From: Actinomortierella ambigua
Lineage: Eukaryota; Mortierellomycota; Mortierellomycetes; Mortierellales; Mortierellaceae
Direction: 5' to 3'
Length of the DNA stretch: 38,251 nt
Assembly: GCA_016098155.1 (NCBI GenBank)
Contig: JAAAJB010000341.1
Location: forward strand, 1 to 38,251
The notes beneath the pieces are model-generated. The model made no database searches. It was given only the letters and a program-made list of their open reading frames with translations, and was not told the DNA's origin. The stretch's first letter is position 1, and the number at the start of each line of letters is the position of its first letter. The translations under genes and the position numbers were made by a program. Shown piece by piece: positions 19,985-31,926 of this stretch.

Positions 19985-21182
19985 ATGTCGGTGCCACAGC
20001 GGTTCTCTATTGTGGTAGTAGGCGACGGAGCTGTGGGCAAGTCGGCCATGACGCTTCGATTTCTGCGAGACCAGTAAGCTCCATGCCCATGCTCTTTCAT
20101 GCAAATATTATTCAGTGCTACTCGTCCTATCTCCTTTTTTTTCTTTTTTCTAAAGCGCAGCGCCCTTTTATTTGTTTTTGCATTTGGACCCTGTTGTGGT
20201 TGAATAGGTTCCACGATGAATACGACCCTACAATTGAAGACTCCTATTGCAAACATATTGAGGTGGATGGACAAAGGTACACGCTTGACATCACCGACAC
20301 GGCTGGCCAAGAAGAGTACCGAGGCCACTGGAACGACATGTTTTTAAGGTGAGTCAGAAAGCTTCTCCACCCCCCCTCCCCTTCCTCCCCCGTGCTGCGT
20401 CAGGTTTGAAGACTCTCCTCCCTCCCACCTCCTCCAAAAAAAGATAGAGAGAGATTCATTTGATTTACTCCTTTTGTGTTGACTCTCTCCCTTTTTCTGT
20501 CCTCTTTGCTACCAATATAAAATTTTTTTAAAAAAAACCATGGTATAGATCCGGAGATGGCTTCATCTGCGTGTTCTCGATCACCTCCAAGTCATCGTTC
20601 CAAGAGCTCGTAGGGTTCCGAACACAGATCTGGCGGGCGAAGGAGGACGAATACGTACCGATCGTCATAGCAGGCAACAAATCGGATCTGGAGGACGAGC
20701 GCCAGGTCGATACGTCCATCGCCCAAGAGTTTGCCCAACAATCCAATGCCTTCTTCATCGAGACGTCGGCCAAAACCGGGTTCAACATTAACGAGATGAT
20801 GAACGAACTCGTCAGAGCTATTGTGCGGAACAAGCGCCATCATCATCACCACCATCATCAACATCATCAGCCACAACAACAACTATCACCGCCACAATCA
20901 CCACCGACTCTGCCTGGTAGCGGTGGCAGTCATAGTAGCGGCGATGGTGGTGCATTCACAACTGGTCGAGATGGGGCCTCCAGTTTACAGACAATAGGTG
21001 GTGGTGGTGGTGGTGGTGGATACCAGGCCAATATGACACCCATGGCCAAGGCGCATGTAAATGGTCAGTCAGTGGAGATGGTGCCACCAAATAGCCAAAT
21101 GGGGTACCAATACAACGTGGATCGGATGGACGACGGGTGGGACAAAGACAACCGAACATGTTGCGGCTGCCTTTTTATGTGA
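19985..21182 (+). CDS. Ras-family small GTPase with CaaX box
   Basis: Exons 19985-20073, 20208-20348 and 20549-21182 give 287 residues. All G boxes are present: GDGAVGKS (13-20), switch [10 protein letters not shown] (35-43), DTAGQEEY (60-67, with the catalytic Gln at 64), NKSD (120-123) and ETSAK (148-152). The C-terminus CCGCLFM has a CaaX box (CLFM) for prenylation, with upstream cysteines that could be palmitoylated. The protein should therefore act at the plasma membrane as a GTP switch. Two oddities are visible. Switch II continues [10 protein letters not shown] where classical Ras has SAMRDQYMR, one residue longer and quite different. The hypervariable region is stretched to about 100 residues by His-rich, Gln/Pro-rich and Gly-rich segments. 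The P-loop has Asp and Ala at the positions of Ras Ala11 and Gly13. It is a Ras/Rap-type protein, but I cannot assign it to fungal Ras1, Ras2 or Rsr1. The leader upstream is A-rich, and AATAAA follows the stop. Confidence 0.94.
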
Positions 21183-21194
21183 TATCTGCAACAA

Positions 21195-21200
21195 AATAAA
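21195..21200 (+). terminator. Poly(A) signal of the Ras gene
   Basis: AATAAA lies 12 nt past the stop codon. Confidence 0.5.
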
Positions 21201-21895
21201 AAATCAGCTTTTGTGACGTCTTGTCGCGTGGCAGAAAAGTGCCGCGCCATCCCCTTTCGCGACAGGCTTGATTGGCTACGGAGTTCCAGACAAGCGGGGG
21301 GGGGGTGGGGGCGGAGAGGACAGCAGACATGTTTGTGTGAATGGGAGGAAAGAGAGAGTCTACATTTTAAAAAGATAGGCGGGCTGCACTGCATTCTGTT
21401 GCCCTGAGAGGAAAGAACTGGGAGGACTGGGGTCTTTGGGGCTGCTGAATGGTACGAAAGGAGAAGGAGAAGGGGGGAGAAGGTGCATAGCCAAAAAAGC
21501 GGAGAAGGAGAGTGAAGATGGTATGTGCAGCGAGAGAGGAAGCGAGAGAGAAGCAATAGAAACAGGTGAGTGCACTTTCCATTTGTCTCTCGCGTCCCTC
21601 TTTGTCTCTGTGTCCCCGCCCCCTTTTCGTTGTTTCTCTCTCTCTCACTCTCACTCTCTTCTCTCTCGCTATTGTTTTCTTAGCATTCCACTTCGACTCG
21701 ATTGCCTTTTGCATCCTCCTCTCCCTTTCATTGTCTCTCCGTCTTTCCCCTTTTCTTTCTATCTTGCTTCTTGACATTTCCAATCTCCAGCCCATTTTCC
21801 CACCGCATCAATCTCGCTGTCGTCAACTCTCTCTCTCTCTCCCTCGCCATTACACCTACCTAATTGTGGCCTGAATCCTGGATGATCGACTAGGG
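21201..21895. promoter_or_regulatory. Promoter/leader region of the forkhead gene
   Basis: A G-rich first half (G-run at about 21296-21306) is followed by a CT-rich stretch at about 21580-21845 leading to the ATG. Such pyrimidine-rich leaders precede several genes in this window. I see no separate gene. Confidence 0.4.
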
Positions 21896-24800
21896 ATGCC
21901 CATCTCGCTCGAATCGACTGGCTGCTCGTTGACTCCATCTACCTCGATCCCTCCTTCCGCCGACGCCTTGCTTGACACGGCAGCAAAGCTTGCGGGCACT
22001 TTGCATTCCTCACTTCCTGCCTCCTCTCTTCGCGTTGATGCGGCCTCCAGCGAGTCTGCTCTCTCACCTCCTGCTCGTCTGATTGAGGAGGACCTTGAAA
22101 AGCCCAAGGAGCAGGATCAGCAGCAGCCTATTGTTGCTGCTGCGGTCATATCAAGTCTTCCGGATCCCTCGTCCTTGTCTTCTTCGCCATTGTCGAGTAA
22201 GAATAGTGGTGACTCAGGAGATACCGACGTCAGCAACGCTGCTGCTGGCTATCACAATGACAGTGAGACGGTCGGGCTTGCTAGCGTACATCTTCCCGTC
22301 TCTACTCTCTCCTCCCGCACCTCTTCTTCTTCTTCTCCCGCAGTTGTAGTAGCCTCTTCCACAGCAACAGCAACAACAACAGCAGGAGCTATAACAGCAA
22401 CAGCGACAGCAACAGCAACCTCAGCGCCAGCAATGGCATCAACAATGGCAACGGCTCAAGTGGAGCCTGCCCGTGACCACGACCACAAACACAGCAATAG
22501 TGACATGAATCGTCGCCTCCGCACCCGCTCAACTTCGGTGTCGCCCATGTCGCCACAGCAGCTCCTCGTTGGCCATAGAGAGCCAGAGTCTGCCTCCTTA
22601 CAAGACGACTCGCGGCAGCAGGAGCTCAAGAAGCAGCCAAGTTCTCCTGTGCTCTCCGAGATGGACGAGAGTTGCCCTCCTTGCCTATCGACCCCTTTCC
22701 CGTCCAGGAACACGCGAAGCAGGAGCAGAAGCAGAAGTATGTGTCCCAGCAGCAACAACAGTCTTGCCACAAGACTCTCTGATTTTCTTGATGATGGTGC
22801 TGCTGAGGATGATGAGGACGAGGAAGGACAGGAGAGAGATAGTGTTGTGTGGGATGACCCTGTTGATGGTGGTGGTAGTTGTGTGTTTGATGGGGCAGAT
22901 TTTGCCTTTGTGGAGGAGTATGGTTTGTACGCTCCACCAGAACGTGGTGACAGGGGCGGTTCTACCCTGCAGCTCGCCAGTCATTCTCATTGTCTTGAAG
23001 AGGTCCATTCGGGAATCCGGGCTCGCCCCCCAAACTCTATTGCTATCGCGCCGTGGAAACTCTTGATTGACCAAAGCGTTGCTCGTCCTTCTACCCCTTC
23101 CACTCCCTCGTCCATTTGGTCCTCGCCATGCTCCTCGCCATGCTCCTCCCTGTCCTCGTCGCTCTCGCTCTCCTTGGCTTTGGCCTCGCCCACGGAACTG
23201 GACTCTATCACGGACTACTTTTCTGTAGCCTCGTCTTATGCAGCACCCAACACCGAGACGACCGTCGATGCCGAGAGAGACTCCAATCATATCTTGAATA
23301 TGCAGGCGCCCCTGGAACCAGCGGGCAAGGATGATTGTGGTAAGGAGTACAGTTGTGCGTCTGAGACGCCACTATCTCTGATGTTTCTCTCTGCACCTCT
23401 CGGCCACGACGAGCATTCTATCACCACTACCGCGCATATTTCTCAGACGCAGGAATGCCTCAACACAGTCTCACACGACCTCTCCCGACCAGACGATAAA
23501 AAGCACTTGAGGGTTGATGAGAACGAGTTTGATCACCACCGACGTAAGCATCACAAAGGGAGCTCTCCTTCTTTATCACAAGGCGCGATCATCACTGATG
23601 CTCAGATTGGAACGGTGGTCAGTCCAACCACACTAGCTGATGCGCCAGATTGTGAAGGCATGAGGACCAGATTCAGAAACACTCGTCGGCCTCCAGTCAA
23701 CCACCCAAAGACGTCCTCGCGCGTCCGTTCTCGCCATTCTTCCACCTCGTCCCCGTCCCCTTCTCTCCCCCTTCCTGGCCAATATTGTGCTACTCCACCT
23801 ACGTCGTCTTCGTTTACAATGTTGGCGAACTCGTCCTCATCTTCCGCTCTTTCCTCATCCACAGCTCCATCCACATTGCCCTTTACTCCTTCGGCCAGAG
23901 CGTTGTCATTGGCCTCGATAGACATGACCTGGAACAACCCGACTCAAAAGCCGCCTTTTTCTTACGCTAGTCTGATTGCGCGTGCAATCCTAGAGTCAAG
24001 AGAACTGAGGCTGACCTTGGGCGACATTTATGGATGGATCACTTCCAGATTTCCTTGGTACAAGCATTCTCCCCCAGCTTGGCAGGTATGTCGAAAAAAA
24101 TATTTCTTATTGGTTACAATTAATACATTTGAAACAGTGGAAAAATCAATCACGGCTGTACTAACTGGGCCATTGATCTGCTTATCCGTTCTAACTGCAA
24201 AATTGAAATAGAACTCGATTCGGCACAATCTGTCCCTCAACAAGGCCTTTCGGAAGCTGGAGCGAGCCATCGGAGAACCAGGCAAGGGTTGTTTCTGGTC
24301 CCTCGAGATGGATGACGAAGCGCCGACGAAAGAAGAAAATGCCATCGGTGACCACTCTTCAAAGAAGCGAGCTGCCAAGGGTAATATCGACATGCGATCG
24401 CCGAGAAATGCGTCGTCGCAACGGGACACGGGTATGAGTGCCATTCAGGAACGACACCAGCAGTATGGAGGGGAAGACAGCGATGCTGAAGAACGGGACG
24501 GTAGCAAAGGCAGTCCGGGTCCGCACAACGCGTTTTCACCTGCAGCGTCGGAGGAGGCGGATCATCCTCATGTTCATGAACAGTCGCAGCCTCGTCGAAG
24601 TGGTCGAGCCCGGAAGCCACCCAAACCCAGGGATCTGGATGACCTTGTACTAGCCTCGTCGACCAGTGCACTCTCGCTTCATCGCACCAGTTCATCTTCA
24701 CCGCTCACACCTTCGGGGGCACTGTCGACGCCACCTTGTTCGCCAGGAGGCCACGCAGAAAAGCTAAAGGCATCGTTGGGTCGCACATCGTCCTTGGACT

Positions 24801-26356
24801 CCATACGCAAAAGTTTAGGAGGGTCAGTGGGCGATGCAGGAGTTGGCGATAGTGACCTGATAATGACCTCACGCCGAGTGCGCCGACCACCTCCGAAGCT
24901 GTCTGAGTTTGTTTCATCCGAGGATTTCAAGGCATCAGTTGTTGGGGGCGCGCGCACGGGTCGTCGTGCGGAGCGTACAGTCTCCAGCCAATCGTCGGCG
25001 CGAACATCTTTGTCACCAACGCCAGAAACGCCCTTGCCGACGTCTACGTCATCTCAGGAAGGAGGTTCTTCCTTTTTCACTTGTACACGTTCCCCATCAT
25101 CCTCTGCGGATCACATCGTAGAGCCCACCAAGAAGGAACGGCGCCCAAGAATCGAGATTGTGATTCCCCTATATTCTAAGACTCGTCGCCCTTCGCTTTC
25201 ATTCCTCGCCACGACGACCGCGACTACGACCGCAGCACCAGGACGTTCTTCTCCAGGGGGTGTTGGCACAACGACAAGCAAGATCTCATCTACATCCTCG
25301 TTTTTAGCATCGCCGCCTTCGTCCTCGTGCAAAACTGCGCCGACCTCGGATGTTGGATGTAGTTTACCTACGCCAGATGGGGCAGCATGCGAAGCCTCAC
25401 CCGCTACTGCCTCGTACAGCAGCGCAGCCAGTATTCCGTTGCGAAGACCTTGCCCTCCGTCAGTCTCGCTGAGTGCGTTAAGTCTCCGGAAGCGGCCCAG
25501 TCTTGACCAGACGGTCTATGGTGGAATGCGGCATGATGGCAAGAAATTGCGGCGGTTGAGTATGCAAGAGCGGCGAAGGACCTCGATGGCGACGGGGAGC
25601 GACGATGAGGATGTCGATGAGTGTGAAGCGGCACGCAAGCGCAGGCGCGAGCGCAAAGAAGAGCATCAACGACTGTTGCGACGGATTCGTCAGGAGGCAC
25701 TCCGGCATGAGGAGGACGATTGGTCGGGGTCCGACTTTGAGTTTTTGCGGGAGGAGGAGGAGAAGTATCTCCGTCGGATCTGTGCAGGCACGCGCAGAGG
25801 CGTTCGGCCGCAGCAGTATCGGTGGCGGAACGACGATATGTCGGAGGATGATGTGGATGATGAAGAAGATGATGAAGATGATGTAGAGGAGGGGGAAGGT
25901 GCAGCAGGCCGCCGCGTATTGGAAGATGGCAGAGGTATCCAGTTGGGCGGTCTCTGCGCTGGCGAAGACGAGGCAGAGCGGAGAGCCAAGGCACTACTGT
26001 TGGATCCGTCGGTGATCGCCTATGGTTTTGATAGTGGCGACCAGGACTATATCCTGGACTATCATCAAAGTCCACTGTTCAACTCTGTCTCGTGGCCCGA
26101 GTTTTCTGATGTCAAGACCGGAATGAGCGCTCCTCCAAACAGCAACGGCAGTAACAACGGTAATGGCAGTAACATGCCCTCTGGTATGGCTGCTGCCGTC
26201 GGCACTGTTACCACCGTCGAGACGAGGCTGCCGGTTGCCATTCATCCTATGGCGAATGCTGTGTTGACGGATTGTCAGCCGAAGATGCATCAGCCTCTAT
26301 CGCAGCCAGTGCCTCCCTCACTGCCCCTGCCCCTGGTGTCGCAGGAAGGGGCGTGA
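21896..26356 (+). CDS. Large forkhead-box transcription factor
   Basis: Two exons, 21896-24085 and 24212-26356, give 1444 residues. The forkhead (winged-helix) domain lies mid-protein at about 683-765. It starts KPPFSYASLIARAI, continues LTLGDIYGWITSRFPWY and, across the intron, joins AWQ to NSIRHNLSLNKAFRKLER, with FWSL at the end. Recognition helix 3 is thus formed only after splicing. The intron sits exactly before the NSIRHNLS motif. The flanks are long low-complexity Ser/Thr/Pro regions with many SP/TP sites, which suits cyclin-dependent kinase control as known for fungal Fkh proteins (inference). The C-terminal part has RRRRE-type basic clusters and an acidic stretch (EDDVDDEEDDEDDVEEGEG). 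No FHA domain is visible, which argues against a direct Fkh1/Fkh2 or Fhl1 equivalent; it is closer in layout to Hcm1/Sep1-type factors. It acts in the nucleus as a sequence-specific regulator; targets are unknown. Confidence 0.93.
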
Positions 26357-27730
26357 AGGGCCCTATATCTGCTTCACACAGACAACACACACGCACACAC
26401 ACACAAACACACACACACATACACGCACACAAAACAGACATGTACCATAGCTTTCCGGACCCCTCCCTCCCTCAAACCAAATACACATTGAACTTTTTTT
26501 TTTTTATTATTATTATTGTTGTTGTTTATGCATGTAGGGTTGTATCTCGTGCCTGCTGAAAATGCCAGACTGGTTGTTGTACAGAAGCACTGTACTTTCA
26601 AGGGTTGCCGAGTTGAGCAGGTGAGCATACGAGAGAGTGAGAGCTGAGACATGCGAAAAGAGAAAGTTGGCAATGTCCTCCGTCCTTTCTCTCGCTCCCA
26701 CCCTCACCCTCCACTCTCAGCCTTCATTCTCAGCCTCCACTCCCTTTTTCTCTCTCTCACACTCTCTCTCTCACTCCCTCACTCTCTCCCTCTCTCACTC
26801 GCTCTCTCTTCGCTTATTCGCATAATGGTTAGGAAGGATTGTCCTTTGTGTAGGGGTCTATGGCGCATAATAGACTACAGTGGGTCAGTGTGTTTGTACA
26901 GGGACCCACAGGGTCGCTTGAAAGATGATTGGTGCCGACAAACATATAGTAAAGCAGGCCAACAAGTAAACTGTACACAACAGGGAGAGCGGAGAGTAAG
27001 GAAGAAGATCCTCACTGTACGTACCATACTGTACACTGCTCCCTCGCACACACGCTCCCTCTTTGCTCTCTCTCTCTCTCCTTCGCACCTCTCCCCCTCT
27101 CGGGCGCGAGGTGTACGGTAGTAGTTCTGTGGGGGTGAGTACACAGTGTAAGAGCAACAGGAAAAGCAAGGTTTAGAGTAACTAACTGGCTCTTGTGTTG
27201 TCAGTGGAGGGTTCACTCACTGTTGTGTGAACACATTAAACATCATCCTTCCTTCGGCAACCAAAACAGACATATCCCCCCTCCTTTTGTTTTCTCTTCT
27301 TCCTTCTTTTCCTCTCACATTCCTTTCCCTTTTTCCTTTTTCTCTTTTCTTTGTTCATCCCAGAGCACACACCTTTTTTCTCTCCATTAAGCTTTTTTAC
27401 TTGTTCCCTGTGTCCATTGGCACTCCGACCGAGCCATTGAACCCGCGACTGCCACCACGAAGACTGCCACAACCATCACCATCACCACCAAGACGTGCTC
27501 CCTTTTCCAGTCCTTTTTTTTACCGACCTTTGGAAGAAACAAAAAACACACCTTCCCTCATTCTCATTCTGACAATATACCCCCCCCCCATCCTACCCCC
27601 ATTCGGACCCCCCTAAACACAGACCCCCTTCTCTCTCTCTACTTCTATCTCCTCCCTCTCTCTCCCCTCCACCTTTCACAGCTACATAATCCTCCACACT
27701 ATCTAACTTTCAAAACCTTTGACGCTACCT
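26357..27730. other. Intergenic region with CA and CT microsatellites
   Basis: About 1.37 kb between same-strand genes. It holds the forkhead 3' end, a CA-rich microsatellite, CT-rich tracts near 26735-26815 and 27065-27105, and a long C/T-rich leader before the phosphatase ATG. A 99-codon frame from ATG 26825 has four Cys in its first half but no recognisable family. Confidence 0.45.
26384..26433. repeat. CA microsatellite
   Basis: An imperfect (CA)n run with occasional G, T and A interruptions, just downstream of the forkhead stop codon. Confidence 0.85.
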
Positions 27731-30700
27731 ATGGGAAACCAAGCATCCAAAAAGGCTGGTTCCAGCAAGGGGATCAGTGGGCAACCGCCACGGTCGTCGT
27801 TTGATCATCACCACCAAGCCCAAACAATGATAAAAGACACCAGGGAGTCGAACGGTAACAAGCTGCCGTCCAAGAGCCATACCCATCCAGCGATTACGGC
27901 CACTGCACCAACAACAACAACAACAACAGCAACAACAGGAGGAGGAGGAGCAGCAGGAGGAGGTACCAGAGAGTTGGCAAAAACAACCTCAACAGGGGCA
28001 AGACAAACAGCAACGGGAGGCAGAGAAGGAGGAGACGTCGTGACAGGCCACAGCTCACATGGACAGCGCTCATATCAACAACAACAACAACAGCAGCAGC
28101 ACCACCGCCACACCTCAGAAGGGATGGCAGGAGCAGCAGCAGGAGCACCACTGGAGGCCTCTAATGTTACGACTACTACTACTACTACTACGACCGCCAC
28201 CTCCCCTTCTTCGTCCTCGGCAGCAGCTCAAGATACGGTGCAGCGACATGGTCACAGCGCCAGTGGCTCTGCATCCACCACCACCACTGCAAGCTCCAAC
28301 GTTACAGCTTCGGGTTATGTCAGCACGCCAGGACACTTGTCTGCTGCACTCCAACACCACAACCAACCTCAGCACCACCACCCTTCACATCAACAGCCCC
28401 ATCAACAACCACAATCACACGAACAACAACAGCACCAGAATTCGCCACCAGAGCACTCTTCCACAATCACCGCGTCGCCCGCGTTGTCTTCGTCCTCTTC
28501 GGCCACTACAACTGCAGGGGATGGGGGTGGAAGTGGAGGTGGGGCCCTCAACACTGGTCCTGGTAATTCCGCGGATCAATCAAGCCAAAGTGGTCACTCT
28601 ATCGCCACAACTGGTCATCATGAAGGAGACGAGGTCCATGCGGACCAACCAAAACAGGAACAGTTGCAGCAACAAGATGAGAGCGACCAAGACACGCTAT
28701 CTTCTTCATCTCCTCCACTCGCAGCGGCAGCAGCAGCAGCAGCAGCAGCAGCAGCGGCGGCGGCGGCGGCAGCAGCCTCACAGTCGCCACTACTACCCCC
28801 AGCACCTCTTGTGCCCAGCATCCCGTTTGCAGTGACAACACCAGGAGAGCCGATTCTGGTCAAGCGACCTAACCTATCACCACTGTCGATCCCAGGCCAA
28901 CAAGCAAACGGACATGCAAACGGGCACAACAACAATAACCACCACAATAACAACAATAACAACGGCAACAACAACCACGCAAGTCGGTCACCGACAACCT
29001 CACCACGAGTCAGTTCATTTATGGCCAAGAGTTTGGAGTTGTCACCGACGTCTCGGATCCCATTTTTAGGAGGAGGCGACAAGTTGGGCGGAAGTCAAAA
29101 GGATGGCAATGGTGGGAACAAGGGCCAGGATGTGGACGACATGATATCACGATTGCTGGACGCGGGGTATTCGGGCAAGGTTTCGAAATCGATCTGTCTT
29201 CGCAACAGTGAGATCCAATGGATCTGTCAACAGGCACGCGAGATTTTCCTGTCGCAACCGACGTTGCTGGAGCTGAATGCGCCGGTGAAGATTGTCGGGG
29301 ACATCCATGGGCAGTACACGGACCTGTTGCGGCTGTTTGAGATGTGCGGGTTCCCGCCGTCGGCGAATTTCTTGTTCCTGGGGGATTATGTGGATCGAGG
29401 GCGGATGTCGCTCGAGACGATTTTGCTGCTGTTTTGTTACAAGATCAAGTACCCGGAGAACTTTTTCTTGTTGCGAGGCAATCATGAATGTGCCAATGTG
29501 ACCAGAGGTAAGCTTTATTTCCTTATTGTGTGTGTGTTGTTGTGTGTATATTGTTGTTTGTACAAAGAAGAACTAGGGCACACACCCTCTTTCGTCGCCT
29601 CTTCCCTTCCCCCTTTACCCACAACCGTACCATCCAACACAACATCCAACCTAATTCCCCTCTCTCTGAAAGAGAGAGAAGAGGGTAGAAAAGAGCGAGG
29701 GTGGGCGAAGAGTGAGAGAGTGGTGAGAGAGTGAGGGTGGTGCGAGAGTGAGAGTGGTGTGAGAGTGACAAGTGTGTGGTGTGTGTATGCTTTGTATGTT
29801 TGAATGAACACAAGGAAAAAAAAAACGATTATTTTTTCTTGTTAATACTGTTTGGAGTTTTTTTTTTTGTTTGTGCGTATGTGTTTGTTGATAGTTGACA
29901 ACACAATCGGCGCATAGGTTCAACTATTGTTTTTTTTTCGCCCCTTTCCCCTTCTCTCTCGCCTCCATTCTACTCCCTCTGTTTTGTTCTTTGTTCTTTT
30001 CTGGCCCGTTCAGTTGCAACTTCTTTTTTTTTTTTTATTCTTGATACATTGTTCAAACAACCTTTTCTAGCATTTCTCTTTGGGAATTGTTGCTTTATTA
30101 TTGTTTTTTCTCTCTCTCTCCATTTCTCTCTTCTCTTCAAGGGTCTCGGACGTTAGAGCGGTTGGCATACGCGTGTTGTTTATATGTGTGGGAAGGAAGG
30201 GAGCAGTGTGGGAGACACGCTTTCGTTTTTTCTTTTTTTTTTCGGCAGGATTTTTTTTTTTTGGATGTGGAGGACATTAGAAAGGGAGACGAGGGAGAGG
30301 AAAAATGACGAAAAAGGGGGGGAGGGGGGATTACAGGGATTCAAGGATACGCCCAAGTCTCGTGGGTTGCTCGTGTGTGTGTGTGTGTATGTTTTTTAAA
30401 GACAAGGCTGAAAGTGACTACGACAAGGTCAGAAAGAAAAGGGATTACAGAAGTATAGTGAGGGGAGAAGGGAAGTGGGGCACCAATGATATGGTCGTTC
30501 GTCTCACGACCCTCAATCCGAAAGTAGGGGCACACAGTAACAACCCTGTCGAGGAAAAACACACACGCACACACGAGGAAAAGCGAATATGCAGCAGGCC
30601 TGACCGCAGCATAGGATGGTGGGATAGTATCTTGGAAATCGGGAAATGATGAGAGAGAGGTGGAGATGGCTTCGGAAGGGGAAATGGCGGGGGCATGATA

Positions 30701-31926
30701 CCCTCCTCTGGGTGGGTCCAAACCAGGGTTTTTTTTTTCTTTTGTGTTCTTCTCGTTGAGACTGAGAATATTATTATTGGATGGCTCTGGCAATTTCATT
30801 CGGACCACCTCACGGCGTCATCCTGGCCGAGGGAGGACCTTGCGCGCATTGGACACGAAAGCGAGAAATAGGGGGGCGGAGAGTGAAAGTGGGAGAAAAT
30901 CAGAGTAGGAGTGGTGGTAGGTGGTGGTCATTGCGGTTTTGCGAGTGGGTGCAGTACGTACAACCTGGGCGACTACTTTTTTTTTTTTGAGCTAAAGGTG
31001 GTGGTGGGTGGTCTCTTGTTCTCTTTGCAGTTAGTTGGGGGGAAGGACATGGAGCGTTTAAAACCTTATTGCACACTACTAGTACGCACGTGCAAACCAG
31101 TCTAGCGAACGAGCTAACCTTTTATTGCCCTTTGTTCTTTTCTTTTCCCTTGCGACAGTGTATGGATTCTATGACGAATGCAAGCGGCGATCAAGTCTCA
31201 AAATGTGGAAGGCATTTGTGGATGTGTTCAACTGCCTGCCATTGGCTGCGATTGTGGCGAACAAGATCTTTTGTGTGCATGGAGGGCTTTCGCCGAGCCT
31301 GGGCACGATGGACGACATTCGAGCGTTGCGGCGGCCGACGGATGTGCCGGACTATGGACTGTTGAACGACCTGTTATGGTCCGATCCGTCGGACACGGCG
31401 GTGGACTGGGAGGACAATGAGCGTGGTGTGTCGTACTGCTTTGGCAAGACAATCATCCAACGATTTTTGATCAAGCACGACTTTGATTTGGTGTGTCGAG
31501 CCCACATGGTGGTCGAGGATGGCTACGAATTCTTCAACGAGCGGACTTTGGTGACCGTCTTCTCGGCCCCCAACTACTGTGGCGAGTTTGACAACTACGG
31601 GGCCGTCATGTCTGTCAGCGAGGAACTGTTGTGCAGCTTTGAGCTTCTCAAGCCTATCGATCAGGCTACAGCCAAAGCCCAGATGCAAAGCCTTGCGGCG
31701 TCGAGTGGCGGATGGCGAGTGAACAAGCAGCGGCTGAGGTGAGTTTTTTTTTGTTGTTCCTTCCCTTTTTCATTATGTTTTGCGGAGCTAATGGACCAAT
31801 GGTGAAGATGAGCTGCTTTCGTATGTCCTGACATTTCAATATCTGTTCTACCTTCTCTTTTTGACCTATAGTATGACGGATGGATTCTACGGGGTTACAC
31901 CCTCTGGAGGGGAATCCAATGGATAG
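27731..31926 (+). CDS. PPZ1: Ppz-type serine/threonine phosphatase (PP1-related)
   Basis: Exons 27731-29507, 31159-31738 and 31872-31926 give 803 residues. The N-terminus MGNQASKK fits N-myristoylation, as in yeast Ppz1. About 450 residues of Ser/Thr/Gln/His/Ala low complexity follow, including 19 consecutive Ala. The catalytic domain (about 467-770) has all metal and catalytic motifs of the PPP family: GDIHGQ, GDYVDRG (551-557), GNHE (583-586), [18 protein letters not shown] and [11 protein letters not shown]. Features specific to Ppz and not PP1 include [26 protein letters not shown] and VTVFSAPN. Ppz enzymes dephosphorylate membrane and signalling targets and control potassium/sodium balance and cell-wall integrity, and Hal3/Cab3 proteins inhibit them. 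The ATG at 27731 was chosen for the myristoylation motif. Odd points: the motif after GDYVDRG reads RMSLET where KQSLET is usual, and the first intron (29508-31158, 1651 nt) is far longer than others here. Confidence 0.95.
28721..28777 (+). repeat. GCN triplet run (poly-Ala)
   Basis: Nineteen consecutive Ala codons, mostly GCA with an internal GCG block, in the low-complexity half of the Ppz-type gene. The block pattern suggests replication slippage. Confidence 0.85.
29508..31158 (+). other. Very long first intron of the Ppz-type gene
   Basis: GTAAGC opens and GACAG closes this 1651-nt intron; exon phase and the protein (NVTR joined to [11 protein letters not shown]) show it is removed. It contains T-runs, GT/GA repeats and a less repetitive stretch around 30770-30890. 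I found no convincing snoRNA boxes, tRNA or nested protein gene by eye. Confidence 0.75.

Noticed and set aside
30640..30770. ATGATGA and a later CTGA as possible C/D snoRNA boxes
   Set aside because: The boxes are about 110 nt apart, there is no terminal stem, and the interval contains long T and G runs. This does not support a snoRNA.
30781..30990. Possible nested gene in the long phosphatase intron starting [12 protein letters not shown]
   Set aside because: It is short, the second half is G/A-rich simple sequence, and there is no recognisable family. It remains only as a reason to inspect the intron.
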